Assembly: GCA_033439255.1 (NCBI GenBank)
Contig: CM065885.1
Location: 496,001 to 560,000, forward strand
Length of the DNA: 64,000 nt
Source of the DNA: Hericium rajendrae
Taxonomy: Eukaryota > Basidiomycota > Agaricomycetes > Russulales > Hericiaceae
Direction of reading: 5' to 3'
In this document: piece after piece, positions 24,022 through 33,867 of the stretch
Layout: the number at the start of each line of letters is the position of its first letter
Position numbering within the stretch: position 1 is the first letter of the stretch
Notes under the pieces: model-generated
The model's input: only the letters and a program-made list of their open reading frames with translations
Told to the model about the DNA's origin: nothing
Databases searched by the model: none
Translations under genes and position numbers: made by a program

Positions 24022-24848
24022 CATTGGCGTCTTTCTGTAACGCAGCTGCATACTTATTTATCTTATATCTTATATGATGTTATTGCTCTCTCTTCTGCGT
24101 GTTCCTGTCAAGGTTCCTGTTACGAAGGCTATAGCATTTTTTGACACATGTGACATCGTGTTGCCGCTGTCAAGAAAGTAAGTCTGACAGGTAAAGCCGC
24201 AGACTCAATGGATGACTTTCCGGGGCCTCAAGGCCTCAAATCTATGGTATGATATTCCAGAGGCCATTTCAAATGCCTCGCTAGCGTCCAAAATGACCTC
24301 CTCGTTCAATGAGGTCACGCAAATAAGCGGACTCTGAATCTACTGTAAATGAGCTCCAAAACATATCATAGAATAAAAATAAGGCCGCGGAAAGTCATCC
24401 AATATGATATCAACAGTTCAGCGCTGCCGCAAGAACGTTCTGCGCCCATCGCAAGCGTACGTGTCGCGGCGAGGTCGCAGTGGAGATAAGCGACGACAAG
24501 TACGCGGGGCTAAGCGCCGGACGTGATGCGCTGCCCGCACCGCACCACCTGTCGTCATCCACTTCGTTCATGTCGCCTTCTCCAAGCCTTGAAATTCTCA
24601 TCCCATTGAAAGCTGCGGCCCCCCCGGCGCTCTGGCGTTATCATTGCGGTGACGTTCTGATGGCCGTAAAATAAACTGGGGCCCACTTGGTGCCAATGAG
24701 ATGGGATACTTAAGAGCAAGCTGGGACAATCTTGCACGAGCGTTACGATTCCGCCAATTCCCTACTGTTCCTTGAGCGCCGTTTCGTGCCATCTTTCGTT
24801 CTTCTCCCGAGACGAACCGGACCGGTGAAGACGCGATAAGATTAGAAC
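24022..24848. other. Intergenic upstream of amino-acid permease
   Basis: 827 bp between two plus-strand genes. It contains the MITE-like inverted-repeat element at 24209-24401. The remaining ~450 bp up to the permease ATG should be its promoter; no clear TATA box was found. Confidence 0.5.
24209..24401. mobile_element. MITE-like element, 193 bp
   Basis: The left end tggatgactttccggggcct and the right end, read on the other strand (tggatgactttccgcggcct), form inverted repeats, identical at 19 of 20 positions. A weaker continuation (tctatggtatgat / tctatgatatgtt) lies further in, so the arms reach about 50-60 bp. No coding sequence; no certain target duplication. It lies about 450 bp upstream of the permease start. 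Confidence 0.6.
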
Positions 24849-26833
24849 ATGGGCAGTGATCTGGAGTCGTATAAGGATGCAGGGTCGAACCAGGCGATCC
24901 CGAAGTCGGAGCAGGACGACGTACGGAGTTCGGCGAGCTCTGAGCCTTCTTGGGACGAGGAGGCCATCAGGAGACAGATCTCGCAGGAGAATGACCATGC
25001 TATCAAGTTTAGGACATGTTCATGGCAGAAGGTACGCAGCGATCCGCGCTGTTCTGTTCGAATTGATTGCTTGACGCGTCCTGCTTCAAGACTGCTGCAC
25101 TATTATTTTCCGAGTACATCTGTCTCGCAATCCTGTCATTTCCATGGTACGTCAAACCGGTGCAGTGATCCTTTATGTGCCTCTAATAAGTGGACCAGGT
25201 CATTCTCTGTCTTGGGATTGGTGCCCGGTGTCATCGTGACACTCGCCGTCGCCGCTAGCTGTCTCTACACCTCCCTCATCCTTTGGAGATTCTGCCTCAA
25301 GCACCCAGAAGTCCGCGACGTGTGTGATATCGGCCAGATTCTCTTTGGCGGCTCGAAGACTGCCTACAATGTCACTGCAGCCTTCTTCATCTTGAACAAC
25401 ACATTCATACAGGGTGCGTATGTCAGTGGCCATCTCCGTTTCAAAGAAGAGCAACTGATACGCTTCCTGTAGCGCTGCATTGCTTGGTAGGCGCAGAGCT
25501 CCTCAATACGCTCTCCAATTCTGCAGTGTGCACGATTGGGTTCAGCGCTATCAGCGCAGTGATCTGCTTCTTCGTGAGCCTGCCACGGACACTCAACGAG
25601 TTGAGCAGTCTCGGGGTGATCAGCGCTGTTACAATGGGGATCGCCGTGCTTCTGGCTATCATCTTCTCCGGAGTGCAAGACCATCCTTTTGGGTATATTG
25701 CCGGGCAGGAGCCGCTCGTGACGGCTATCCCGGTCAAGGGCACTACGTTCGTCGTTGGTATGTGATTCACGCCGTTTTTTTCGGTCGAGGCATTACCGAT
25801 CTGGTTCTGTGTCCAGGAATGTCGGCCTTCCTGAACATCACGTATACCCTCGTCGGACAAATCACGTTGCCATCTGTTCGTATCTTCATCCGGAGGCAAT
25901 GTTGTGTGCTAAACCTTTCGTCGCCAGTTCATCGCCGAGATGCGGGAGCCTAAGGACTTCCCTAAAGGTGCATCTCATGTTGGTATGGTCGACTGCACTT
26001 CCTAACATCGAAACAGCACTTTGGGCAGTCACGATCTGTGAAATCATTGTCTTCACGCTTTGCGGTGCTCTCATGTATCATTTTATCGGTGAGCTCTATC
26101 AACACGTCTACTTATTCGCCTTTCTAAACGTGCTGTCATCAGGCAACCAGTACATGGTCTCGCCCGGGTTCGGGTCCTTGCAGCCTGTCTTCAAGAAGAT
26201 CGCCTTTTCATTCGCGATACCTACAATTATCTTCCTGGGCGCTCTGTACTCTGTAAGTCTCCTTCGGTGTCTTCATACTTTTTTCGGCCCTGACATGTTA
26301 CACGAGTCCGTCACGTCGCGATTCATATTCTTTCGCGTCTTTGCGGAGTCGCATCATCGCCATTCGAACACTTTCCTTGGATGGACGGTGTGGGCGCTCA
26401 TTGTCGGGGCGACATGGGTGTTCGCATTCATCATTGCGGAGGTCATCCCCTTCTTCTCCGACATGCTGAGCTTGATGAGCTCGTTATTTGGTACGTCCTT
26501 CGTACGCCCGTTCGCATTCCCCTTTGATGGAGTCCTGTTGTCGTTGCTTAGACTGCTGGTTCGGGTAAGCATCCGTCGCGATGTTGGCTTTTCCGCCTTT
26601 CTCACCTATCATTCATCGCAGGTTCATCTTCTGGGGAATGGCCTATTTGACGATGCACCCCGGGCCGGAGAAATGGAACGGCCGGAGACGATCGGCAGAG
26701 ACGATCCTAAATTACGGACTCATCCTCCTTGGCGCCTACATCCTGGTTGCAGGGACATATGTAAGTCGCATCTATCCTTCGCTGCATGTACATTTACTTG
26801 TGCCAGCAATGCGATATGACCCAGGAGGCTTAG
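24849..26833 (+). CDS. Amino-acid permease (AAAP/MTR-type transmembrane transporter)
   Basis: Secondary amino-acid transporter of the AAAP (Aa_trans) family, comparable to Neurospora MTR. Twelve exons: 24849-25031, 25091-25146, 25199-25413, 25473-25757, 25817-25875, 25928-25967, 26017-26088, 26143-26252, 26307-26490, 26552-26564, 26622-26760, 26807-26833; total 1383 nt, 460 aa, all junctions in frame. A hydrophilic N terminus (~60 aa) is followed by TAALLFSEYICLAILSFPW, GLVPGVIVTLAVAASCLY, DIGQILFGGS, and at least ten membrane helices through LNYGLILLGAYILVAGTY. Two features stand out: a 13-nt microexon (26552-26564) within a helix, and a tiny last exon ending QCDMTQEA. The substrate cannot be told from sequence; neutral or aromatic amino acids are typical. 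Confidence 0.88.
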
Positions 26834-27317
26834 TGATGCGAAAAGTATACTTGTGGACTAGATGCGATTGACAGTGGATTGGTGTATAATATTGTTCTAT
26901 AGTTCTGGAGTGTGATATATTGGACAAAGGATTCAAAGTAGGTGGTATACATAGCCGCGACGACGCAAGGAGATGTCACTTGTCGGCGTCTCGTTATGTC
27001 GACAGCCCAACAATTGTACATAGGTACCGGGCCGGGAAGCCGGGGAGGAAGGCCGCACGTCCACCTTGAGGCTTGCGCCGACCGCCATGCGCAAGACTCA
27101 TGGTTACTGTCAGGCAGCTGGTGGTGCAGGTGTCAGAGCAGGTTGACTTCGAACATCCTTCACCTCATCCAACTGTGCTTGGTACTGGTTCAAACCAACG
27201 AGCTTCAGAGATTCAGTGAGTCTATTCAGTTCTTCATTTTTTTCTTTCACTGCGAGCGTCCTTACTGAGAAAGTGTTGAATAATAGTCACGAGTATCCAT
27301 TGTTTGAAAAGGATAAG
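26834..27317. other. Intergenic, no gene seen
   Basis: 484 bp between the permease stop and the F-box 2 start. It should carry the F-box 2 promoter. No repeat, RNA gene or convincing core promoter was recognised. Confidence 0.5.
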
Positions 27318-29232
27318 ATGGCCACGGAGTTAAGCTACTTGGATTTTCTCAAGTCAGTCGCTTTATTATCGTCAAGTAAATGCTGATACTGACGCAGTCG
27401 TGAATAGAGCACAGGACCATTAGTCGTGCGCTGTTGAATCACGGGTCGCTCAAATCCAGGACTTCTGTTCGTTCCGAAATGCAAGTGGAACTGATACCGA
27501 CCCTGTTCTGATGGTGGAGAGTGAGCTGGCCGCTATGTCCTTCGCCATCACTCTACTTCGCACACGGCGCAACGCGTTGCTCCCAGTTTCATCTCTACCC
27601 TCCGATGTCCTTTGTCTCATCTTCTCACGTCTTGCTGGAGAAGAGCCGCCCACCAAATCGCGCTCTACGACAAATCTCGGGTGGATCAAGGCAACTCACG
27701 TATGTCGGCATTGGCGTGAAGTGGCGCTGAAGTATGCTCGTCTCTGGAGCGATAACGTTGTCTCCGAACTCGGTGCGCGATGGTTAGAGGAAATGATGGC
27801 ACGCTCGGAATCTGCGCCGATTTCCCTCACCTATCACAGGTTGTCCGCCGAGAACTGCGGCCTTCTTTGCGACAACATATCTCAAGTTCTTCATCTTCAG
27901 CTCACCGAGCCGGACCAAGATCTGAAATCGTTTGATCCTGAACTTATCGGGGTCTCGGCAGATGCGCTAGAGACTTTGCATATTTCGACTCCCTTGCCCA
28001 GTCATGATTACGATTTGGATGATTTTCCTATGCCAGACCATCTGTTTTTAAGTGCACCGCACCTTCGACGTCTCGTCCTCAATGGCTTCATGATACCGGC
28101 TTCCCCTGTCTTTCGTGACAATCTCACTCATTTGGAAGTGTACAGGAGCGCATCTGGTGACTGCGATACTGTGACAAGAGCTTATTCGCAGGAGACCCTT
28201 CTAGGCACCCTTCAGGGTTTGATGGCCTTGCAAACTCTCGTCCTCGTTGATGTTCTCCCGCCTCCAGCCCCAATAGCGGAAACCGATCTGCATACACTCC
28301 ATATGCCGCATCTCACAAATCTCACACTGTCTGGTCGACCTGAACGGTGTTCTACGATCATGCTATGTCTAGACATTCCGGCAACCACTCAGCTCAGTCT
28401 GGAGCTTCTTGCACTGAGGGAGGACGTCCCTAATTTCTCAGGAATCCTGTCTTGCGTGCGTACCCATGCACGAGCCTCATCCTTATTTAACCCTCTGCGC
28501 TCGCTTTGGGTGAATGTTCTCGGCAGGAGCCCATTGCTGCGTATATGGAGCGATCAACTACCATATCAAAGGAATTTATTCGAGCATGTGGAGAAGACTG
28601 CCTCTCCCCAAATCACCATTCAATTACCGGTGTTGGGCTTTGGCATAGATGGGACTGTACTCCGGGACTTTATCGGGGCTCTTGCAACGCCAGATCTGTG
28701 CGCCTTGAGCATCGAAATCAACCTGTGGTACGGCACAATATCGGCAACAGCTTGGAAGGACATATTGAAGGGTTCCACTCGGCTGCAATATGCACGTATC
28801 TGCGGCCTATCAGCCCTCAGCTTTTGCGAGTCATTTACGGACCCAATGAATGATGACCTCGAGTTCATGTTTCCCAAGTTGAAAGTCCTCGAGCTACAGA
28901 ATGTGCATTTTGGCCTTCCTGCATTGGATGCCGACGAGAGCCTCGGCGACTTGCTGCCGCGGTGGTTGACTCGGCGGCAAAGTCAGATCACTCTACCACG
29001 ACTTGCGATCATGGGATGTCACGTCGAAGAAGAATGGATAGACTCATTAAAGGAGTTGGTCGAAGTGGACTGGGATGGGAATTGTGGTGAGTACGATAGT
29101 GACCGGGGCGATTTGGGCAACGAGAGTTCGAGTGAGTCGGATACCGATGGACCCTGGAGCGACATGGATCCTGATGAATTAGCGCAATTGGTCCGTGATC
29201 TCCTTGAAGGCCGGCGTGTCCCAATAGATTAG
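27318..29232 (+). CDS. F-box protein (F-box 2), leader interrupted by in-frame TAG
   Basis: Paralogue of the genes at 18830 and 46471. A 35-nt first exon (27318-27352, ATGGCCACGGAG...) and an acceptor at 27407/27408 match them exactly, and the combined length is in frame. However, the conserved AQDHW segment reads AQDH-stop here: codon 27421-27423 is TAG where the paralogues have TGG or a near equivalent. Translation from the ATG at 27511 would give a 573-aa protein. It would keep the whole F-box (LPVSSLPSDVLCLIFSRLAG ... WIKATHVCRHWREVALKYARLWSD), the LRR-like region and the acidic tail. So the gene is either recently damaged, uses the internal start, or carries a sequencing error. Role inferred: substrate receptor of an SCF ubiquitin ligase. 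Confidence 0.75.
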
Positions 29233-29686
29233 CTACATTTGTGACAACACCTGTAGCAAGGTGTGCAGGTCGTCGGCATTCCATTACCTGACAATTGTAT
29301 AGCCTAGATTTTCTATCTCCGTGCTAGGCTGTCTATCGCGTCGGTATGTATGCATAACTTTTATGAACCCCTTTGTCATGTTTCGTATCAAATTCGATGT
29401 CATGGATTGGGCATCTACGAGACGCATACGGTCGAGATCGTGAAGAAGTGCAAGCCATCAAAATTAGTTTTCATAGCGGACAAATAAAGGGAGTACTTTC
29501 GATCGCGACTAATCTTCTGAATGCTACGAGTTCCTAGAACACGAAGACAATGCAGCCGCCGATGTGCCGCACAGCAATGCAAGTTGGATTATTGGCTAGA
29601 CTATGATTACACAAAGTTAGGCAGGTTTTAAAACATGATTGCAATAATCACCTTACATTCTCGCCAACCAGATGTTCAACGCCGAG
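29233..29686. other. Convergent intergenic region
   Basis: 454 bp between the stops of F-box 2 (plus) and F-box 3 (minus). The part near 29545-29590 resembles the 3' flank of the F-box 4 pseudogene at 37445-37458 and 40107-40135. That match gives the empty-site comparison for the element at 37459-40106. No gene seen. Confidence 0.5.
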
Positions 29687-31600
29687 TCAACGCCATCGAG
29701 ACGACTGTGGGTCCCATATCTCGCGATCAGTATACACAAATCCTTTGGCCCGCCCCGCTGGAGCTTTAGGTATTTGTTGGATGGAACCTGGATCGTATTC
29801 GACGTATACAACGTCTCTGAGCGCCTTGAGTCTCGCCGCGTCGATGATGCATCTCTTTCCTAGCCTAACCGTCGAAACGGCTCTTCCCCTCTCCCGGCGC
29901 CCGGCTAATGCGCTCACAAGCGCTTTGCACGTCTCGATCTTGGTGCCTTTGCGCGTCTTGCAAGGTCTGAGGTCCATAGCGTCCAGCTCGAGCACCTTGA
30001 GATTCGGAAGAAAAGGCTCGCTTTGCATTGAGTCTGTCTGCTGTCCTCCTTCCTGGGTAGCCTCGTCCTCGAGTATTGCTCCGCAGAGATCGCGGACGTC
30101 CGAGTCACGATCCAGGATGATGGTGTTGATTTTTCGGCAGTTACGGGAAAAGCGCTGCCATCCCATGCAGCTAGACACGAGCAGGTTGCATTCTTTAACG
30201 ACGACGCGGACGACGCGGACGTCGCTGAGCGGGAGCGCATCGCACATGACCTCCGTGGGCTCTGGCTTAGGGTCCTCGTCCTCCTCGTCGTCGTCTTCAT
30301 CTCCCCATATTATGAAGACACTCATGAACAGATCAGGATCTTGTGCAGGGTGGAAGACCTCCGACCCAGAGACACTGCTCGCCCGCCATAGCTTGAGACC
30401 GATGGTGTGCTCGTCAGTGTAGACAATAGACAAGGTGTGAAATGAGTCCGCTCTGGCAGGAAATCGGTCACATAGAGGGAGAAGGGAGGCCTCTAGATGC
30501 GGGTTATTATGATCTACACATTCCAGGTGAACTCGGCAGGAAGGAGGGATATCGAGCTGCTTGAGGACGCGAAGACATCGAGGACCTTCGTCGATCAGGG
30601 TCAGAGTCTGGAGACAGGGTAGTCCGACGGTACGATCACCGGCACTTGTTTCGCTAAGATTCGTAGGTAAAACACTCGCAAGATACAGGGTTTCTAGGGC
30701 AGGCATGGCTTCCAGGGCATGGAAGAAGTCGTCCTCATGAGTGGTTTGAGGACTAGCATGATATTTTTCTTGTTCAATGTGGAGATATGTGAGGCCACGG
30801 AGGAAAGGTGCGGCCCATGACACGCAGACACTGTCGAGATGCAACCGGCGAAGCATGGGTGACTCGCCCTGGAAGGCTCCCTTGGACAAAGTGATACGAT
30901 GACGGTAGGTGTCCGTAGCAACCAATTCCACGGTATGAAGCGTCGGCGCTGGAGACTTTAACAGAGGTGAAAGATCGAAAAAAGCATTTGGGGTGTCGGA
31001 AACCAACAAGGAGCGTATTCGGAACAGCAGATGAGGGAGAACATGCGCGAGGAATTTTCCGCTGTCCTCATCACAGCTGACCTGGTTGTACGACAATGGC
31101 ATGGATTTGGCGCGTTCCACCATAAGTTCTAGCCAGCGTGGACCAAGGTTCGTCGTGAGGTCATTCCACATCGCGGGATCATGAAGAGCTATCTCGCGCC
31201 AGAACTTGCAGACATGCGTTACTCGGATCCAGCCCATTTTGTCGGGCTGATCCTTCCACCTCGGCGGCGGTTGCCAGTCGACCATATTAAATCGGAAGAT
31301 GCGAGTGAGAATCTCAGGGGGCAGGCTAGAAATCGGAGCAAGGGTGTTGCGATGCATGAGCAGAGAAGACATGGCCAGACGCATGGCGGCCAATTCGTCA
31401 TCTATCTTCTGACATGCTTGCAAGAGGTCGTCAGGCTGACCGCGATAAAATTGGCTCTGAGTATGAGCGATACAATATTGAACGAACTTCGACCAAAGGT
31501 CTGCAGCACTGAGCATGCAATCGGCGACGCCGTCAGCGGTACTAGAGGAACGGATCGTATGGGATCCGTACCTGGATACACCTTCTATTTGACTATTCAT
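29687..31600 (-). CDS. F-box protein (F-box 3)
   Basis: Single-exon 637-aa protein. Residues ~60-160 hold a helical lead-in (DDLLQACQKIDDELAAMRLAM) and the F-box (ISSLPPEILTRIFRFN ... WIRVTHVCKFWREIALHDPAMWNDL). The rest is leucine-rich with degenerate LRR spacing and an acidic insert (DEDDDEEDEDPKPEP). This second F-box subfamily is distinct from F-box 1, 2 and 5: no 35-nt leader exon and a different tail. Its closest relative in the window is the F-box 4 pseudogene (40240-45822). Presumed SCF substrate adaptor; target unknown. The coding frame is intact. Confidence 0.88.
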   Translation of the reverse strand: MNSQIEGVSRYGSHTIRSSSTADGVADCMLSAADLWSKFVQYCIAHTQSQFYRGQPDDLLQACQKIDDELAAMRLAMSSLLMHRNTLAPISSLPPEILTRIFRFNMVDWQPPPRWKDQPDKMGWIRVTHVCKFWREIALHDPAMWNDLTTNLGPRWLELMVERAKSMPLSYNQVSCDEDSGKFLAHVLPHLLFRIRSLLVSDTPNAFFDLSPLLKSPAPTLHTVELVATDTYRHRITLSKGAFQGESPMLRRLHLDSVCVSWAAPFLRGLTYLHIEQEKYHASPQTTHEDDFFHALEAMPALETLYLASVLPTNLSETSAGDRTVGLPCLQTLTLIDEGPRCLRVLKQLDIPPSCRVHLECVDHNNPHLEASLLPLCDRFPARADSFHTLSIVYTDEHTIGLKLWRASSVSGSEVFHPAQDPDLFMSVFIIWGDEDDDEEDEDPKPEPTEVMCDALPLSDVRVVRVVVKECNLLVSSCMGWQRFSRNCRKINTIILDRDSDVRDLCGAILEDEATQEGGQQTDSMQSEPFLPNLKVLELDAMDLRPCKTRKGTKIETCKALVSALAGRRERGRAVSTVRLGKRCIIDAARLKALRDVVYVEYDPGSIQQIPKAPAGRAKGFVYTDREIWDPQSSRWR

Positions 31601-32660
31601 TATAAGGAAGTTTACGTTGAGAGTTCTCTGCAGACATCAAGATTAGTTCATAGTACTTAAAAGGTACGAAATGAACTTACAAGATGTCAGGAGACTTCTC
31701 GTTTGCCAACGTTCTGTCGAATGAAGTGAGATGAAGTATTTCAAGAAAGCTTGTGATAATCTTCAGATTGGTTTGGCACGACTCTGTTTGAAGCCCAGAC
31801 GTATCAGCCTTGTTGTTATCACTAACACTGTGAGTGTCGAACAATACCTCCGAGCAATAGCACTGGTGGTAGGTAGCCAACACGAAGGCTGATGATATTT
31901 AGATATTGACCGAGACGCGACGCGCGTTGCGCGCTTACTTTGACAGCTCCATGCGATCCCAAACCAAGCTGAGATCTTGCGCTCACCGGCACCCTTAACG
32001 ATAATTCAACTTTAATCAACTGTGACCGGGAAGTGAGATCTTGGTCTGGCTGTAGTCGGGGCCATTGACCACGTCGGCTGTCGAAATGTCTGAAAGTCAT
32101 GACTTGGCCGAGCAAAGGTCTAAGTTAGAATCTGACTCGGACCGGGCCAGATCCAACGTGCTTTTTGAAGGTCCGCATCTCCCTGTGATCATGAGCCGCC
32201 AAAATGCGAATGTACAAAGCTCCCCGGGGTGTAGTCTGACGCAGCTTGAGCTCCTTCAGGACATGCAGCAGCACCGTCGGAAGCCCGTCCGACACCCGTT
32301 CAGCCCTCCTCCTTGAAAAATGATATCCCTTTGTTGACTCGAAGGGCCGCCGGGTGGCGACCATGCTTGCTCGGAGTCATGGCATGTGACACGTGTCGGA
32401 TGTGTGAGGTGGTAATTCTTAGCAAGTGTAGTATTGAAGAATAACACTAAGCATCGTTTATTACGCGGTCGACTAGTTGTACAGAAGATCGGTAGAAGAC
32501 GTAGAAATACAAAGTTAGTCCTTTTTTTGTAATAGGAGAATTTTCCCTCTTTTTTTTGTACGTGTTTCTTTTCGGAAAGAATGTTGAGGACGGCTGGCGA
32601 TGTTTGTTAGAATTTGAGAAGGATTAGTGAGAAAAGTACCGCTACCAGAATAAGCGTGAT
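31601..32660. other. Intergenic, Helitron-side boundary region
   Basis: About 1.06 kb between the F-box 3 start and the first minus-strand frame of the Helitron neighbourhood. Only short unconvincing frames occur. T-rich runs lie at 32520-32562. The 5' end of the Helitron probably lies here, but no TC terminus could be fixed. Confidence 0.4.
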
Positions 32661-33706
32661 TTAAGTGACCCGTTTTTTCTTTGCGAGAAGATGAGTTGGA
32701 GCTTCATAGCTCCGTTTTGCAGTAGGCGGAGGGGGTTCTTTGAGAATGGTTATGTATGCAATTTCTGCGTAGAAGTTGTCCTTCTTGTTGCCAAAGGTGT
32801 CGTGTGAAAGTGTGAATGCGATCTCCACGGTAGCGCCGACGAGTCGCTGATCATACGGAGGGGGTACGACATTTCCCTCTCGGTCGAAGACGGGGATGGG
32901 CTTGCCAACATAGAATTCAGAACGAGTGTCAACATCCGTTTTGTTGGCTGTCATCAATTCAGTTAATAGCGACTGGCAAGCATCATTCTTGCATTTCCAG
33001 TTCTCCATGCGCATTCGTTCGTCGATGTCATCTGTGAACGGGAATGAGAATTGCAGCAGAGTGGATGAGATTCGAGCCGACCGAGTTTGCGCTGTTCTGC
33101 GTCGAATTCAGCGTAAGTTTTAAATACCTGTAACGTAGCGAGTTAGTTTAGCTTTCAGGCAAGGGAGAAAGAGTATAAGCATTAGTACCTGGAATGCGGA
33201 GTGTCGAACTCGAAGGGAGTTTTGTCGCAGATCAACTGGTTTGTTGCCTATGCCGGTCGTTGCTGGAAATGTTCCGATAGCTTTGTTTATGGTTGTCATG
33301 GTTTTCTTCCACATGTCCTTTGTCTTGTCGGAGTGATCGCAGTCGATAATGTCCGCTCGAGCACGGCTGTTGTGGAACTCAGATGCGAAGGTGCTGCGCG
33401 TGGAATATGCGCCTTCTGGAGAGACGTAGCATCCATTCGGTGAGACTTTTCCCACACCACGGAGGACGGCCTCGATAGCAGGCTCATCTTTAGAGCCACG
33501 AGTATGAATGAGTTTATGGCGAAGTCCATCCTCATACCACTCGACATGCGATAGGAGGTTGGGATTGCCGGCGAACATTGTAGCGTTCGCGACGTTGTCG
33601 ATTATGTCATCGATGGTAAGCGGGACGTATTTCTGTGTGTAGAATATTAGTACACTTGAGTTGAATTTGTGGAAGAGCTCACAACCTCAGATTCATTGTC
33701 AGACAT
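32661..33706 (-). CDS. Helitron-side ORF, candidate ssDNA-binding-type protein
   Basis: Divergent from the Helitron replicase/helicase frame. First exon 33686-33706 (MSDNESE), then about 33190-33634 (KYVPLTIDDII ... LLSHVEWYEDG ... SDKTKDMWKKTMTTINKAIG), then a C-terminal part up to 33014 and down to 32661 (MRMENWKCKNDAC ... LLAKKKRVT). The join between the last two parts does not fit one frame with any acceptor I tested, so the gene may be decayed or mis-spliced here. No catalytic motif. The C-terminal segment ATVEIAFTLSHDTFGNKK followed by a basic tail resembles the beta-rich layout of phage gp2.5-like OB-fold ssDNA-binding proteins (GxxVxxxF...FG.K). This is inference only. Co-location with a rolling-circle element would suit such a role. 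Confidence 0.55.
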
Positions 33707-33867
33707 GGTGGAATGAGCGCGAAAGCGATGGGGGGCGGGAGTCGCTGCATTGAGTTGTGACGTTGAAGTGGAGTTTGAAGATAGGAGGCATGTTCAGTTC
33801 CGTGTCACTAGTGGCTGTCACTGTTGCTCGTCTTGCCTCTGCATGCAGTGCTTTCCTCTTTGTCGTC
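33707..33867. promoter_or_regulatory. Short divergent promoter of the Helitron gene pair
   Basis: About 160 bp separate the minus-strand start at 33706 and the likely plus-strand start at 33868 (ATGGCCAGTACG). Using the more upstream ATG at 33757 would leave only 50 bp, so 33868 is preferred for the plus-strand frame. Confidence 0.35.

Noticed and set aside
32065-32364. Small frames (79-83 codons) on both strands upstream of the Helitron genes
   Set aside because: Too short, mutually overlapping, and no recognisable family; a weak likeness to F-box leucine-rich sequence was not convincing.
33757-33867. Upstream ATG (33757) as start of the Helitron replicase
   Set aside because: It would leave only ~50 bp to the divergent start at 33706; the following residues look like non-conserved leader, so 33868 is preferred.
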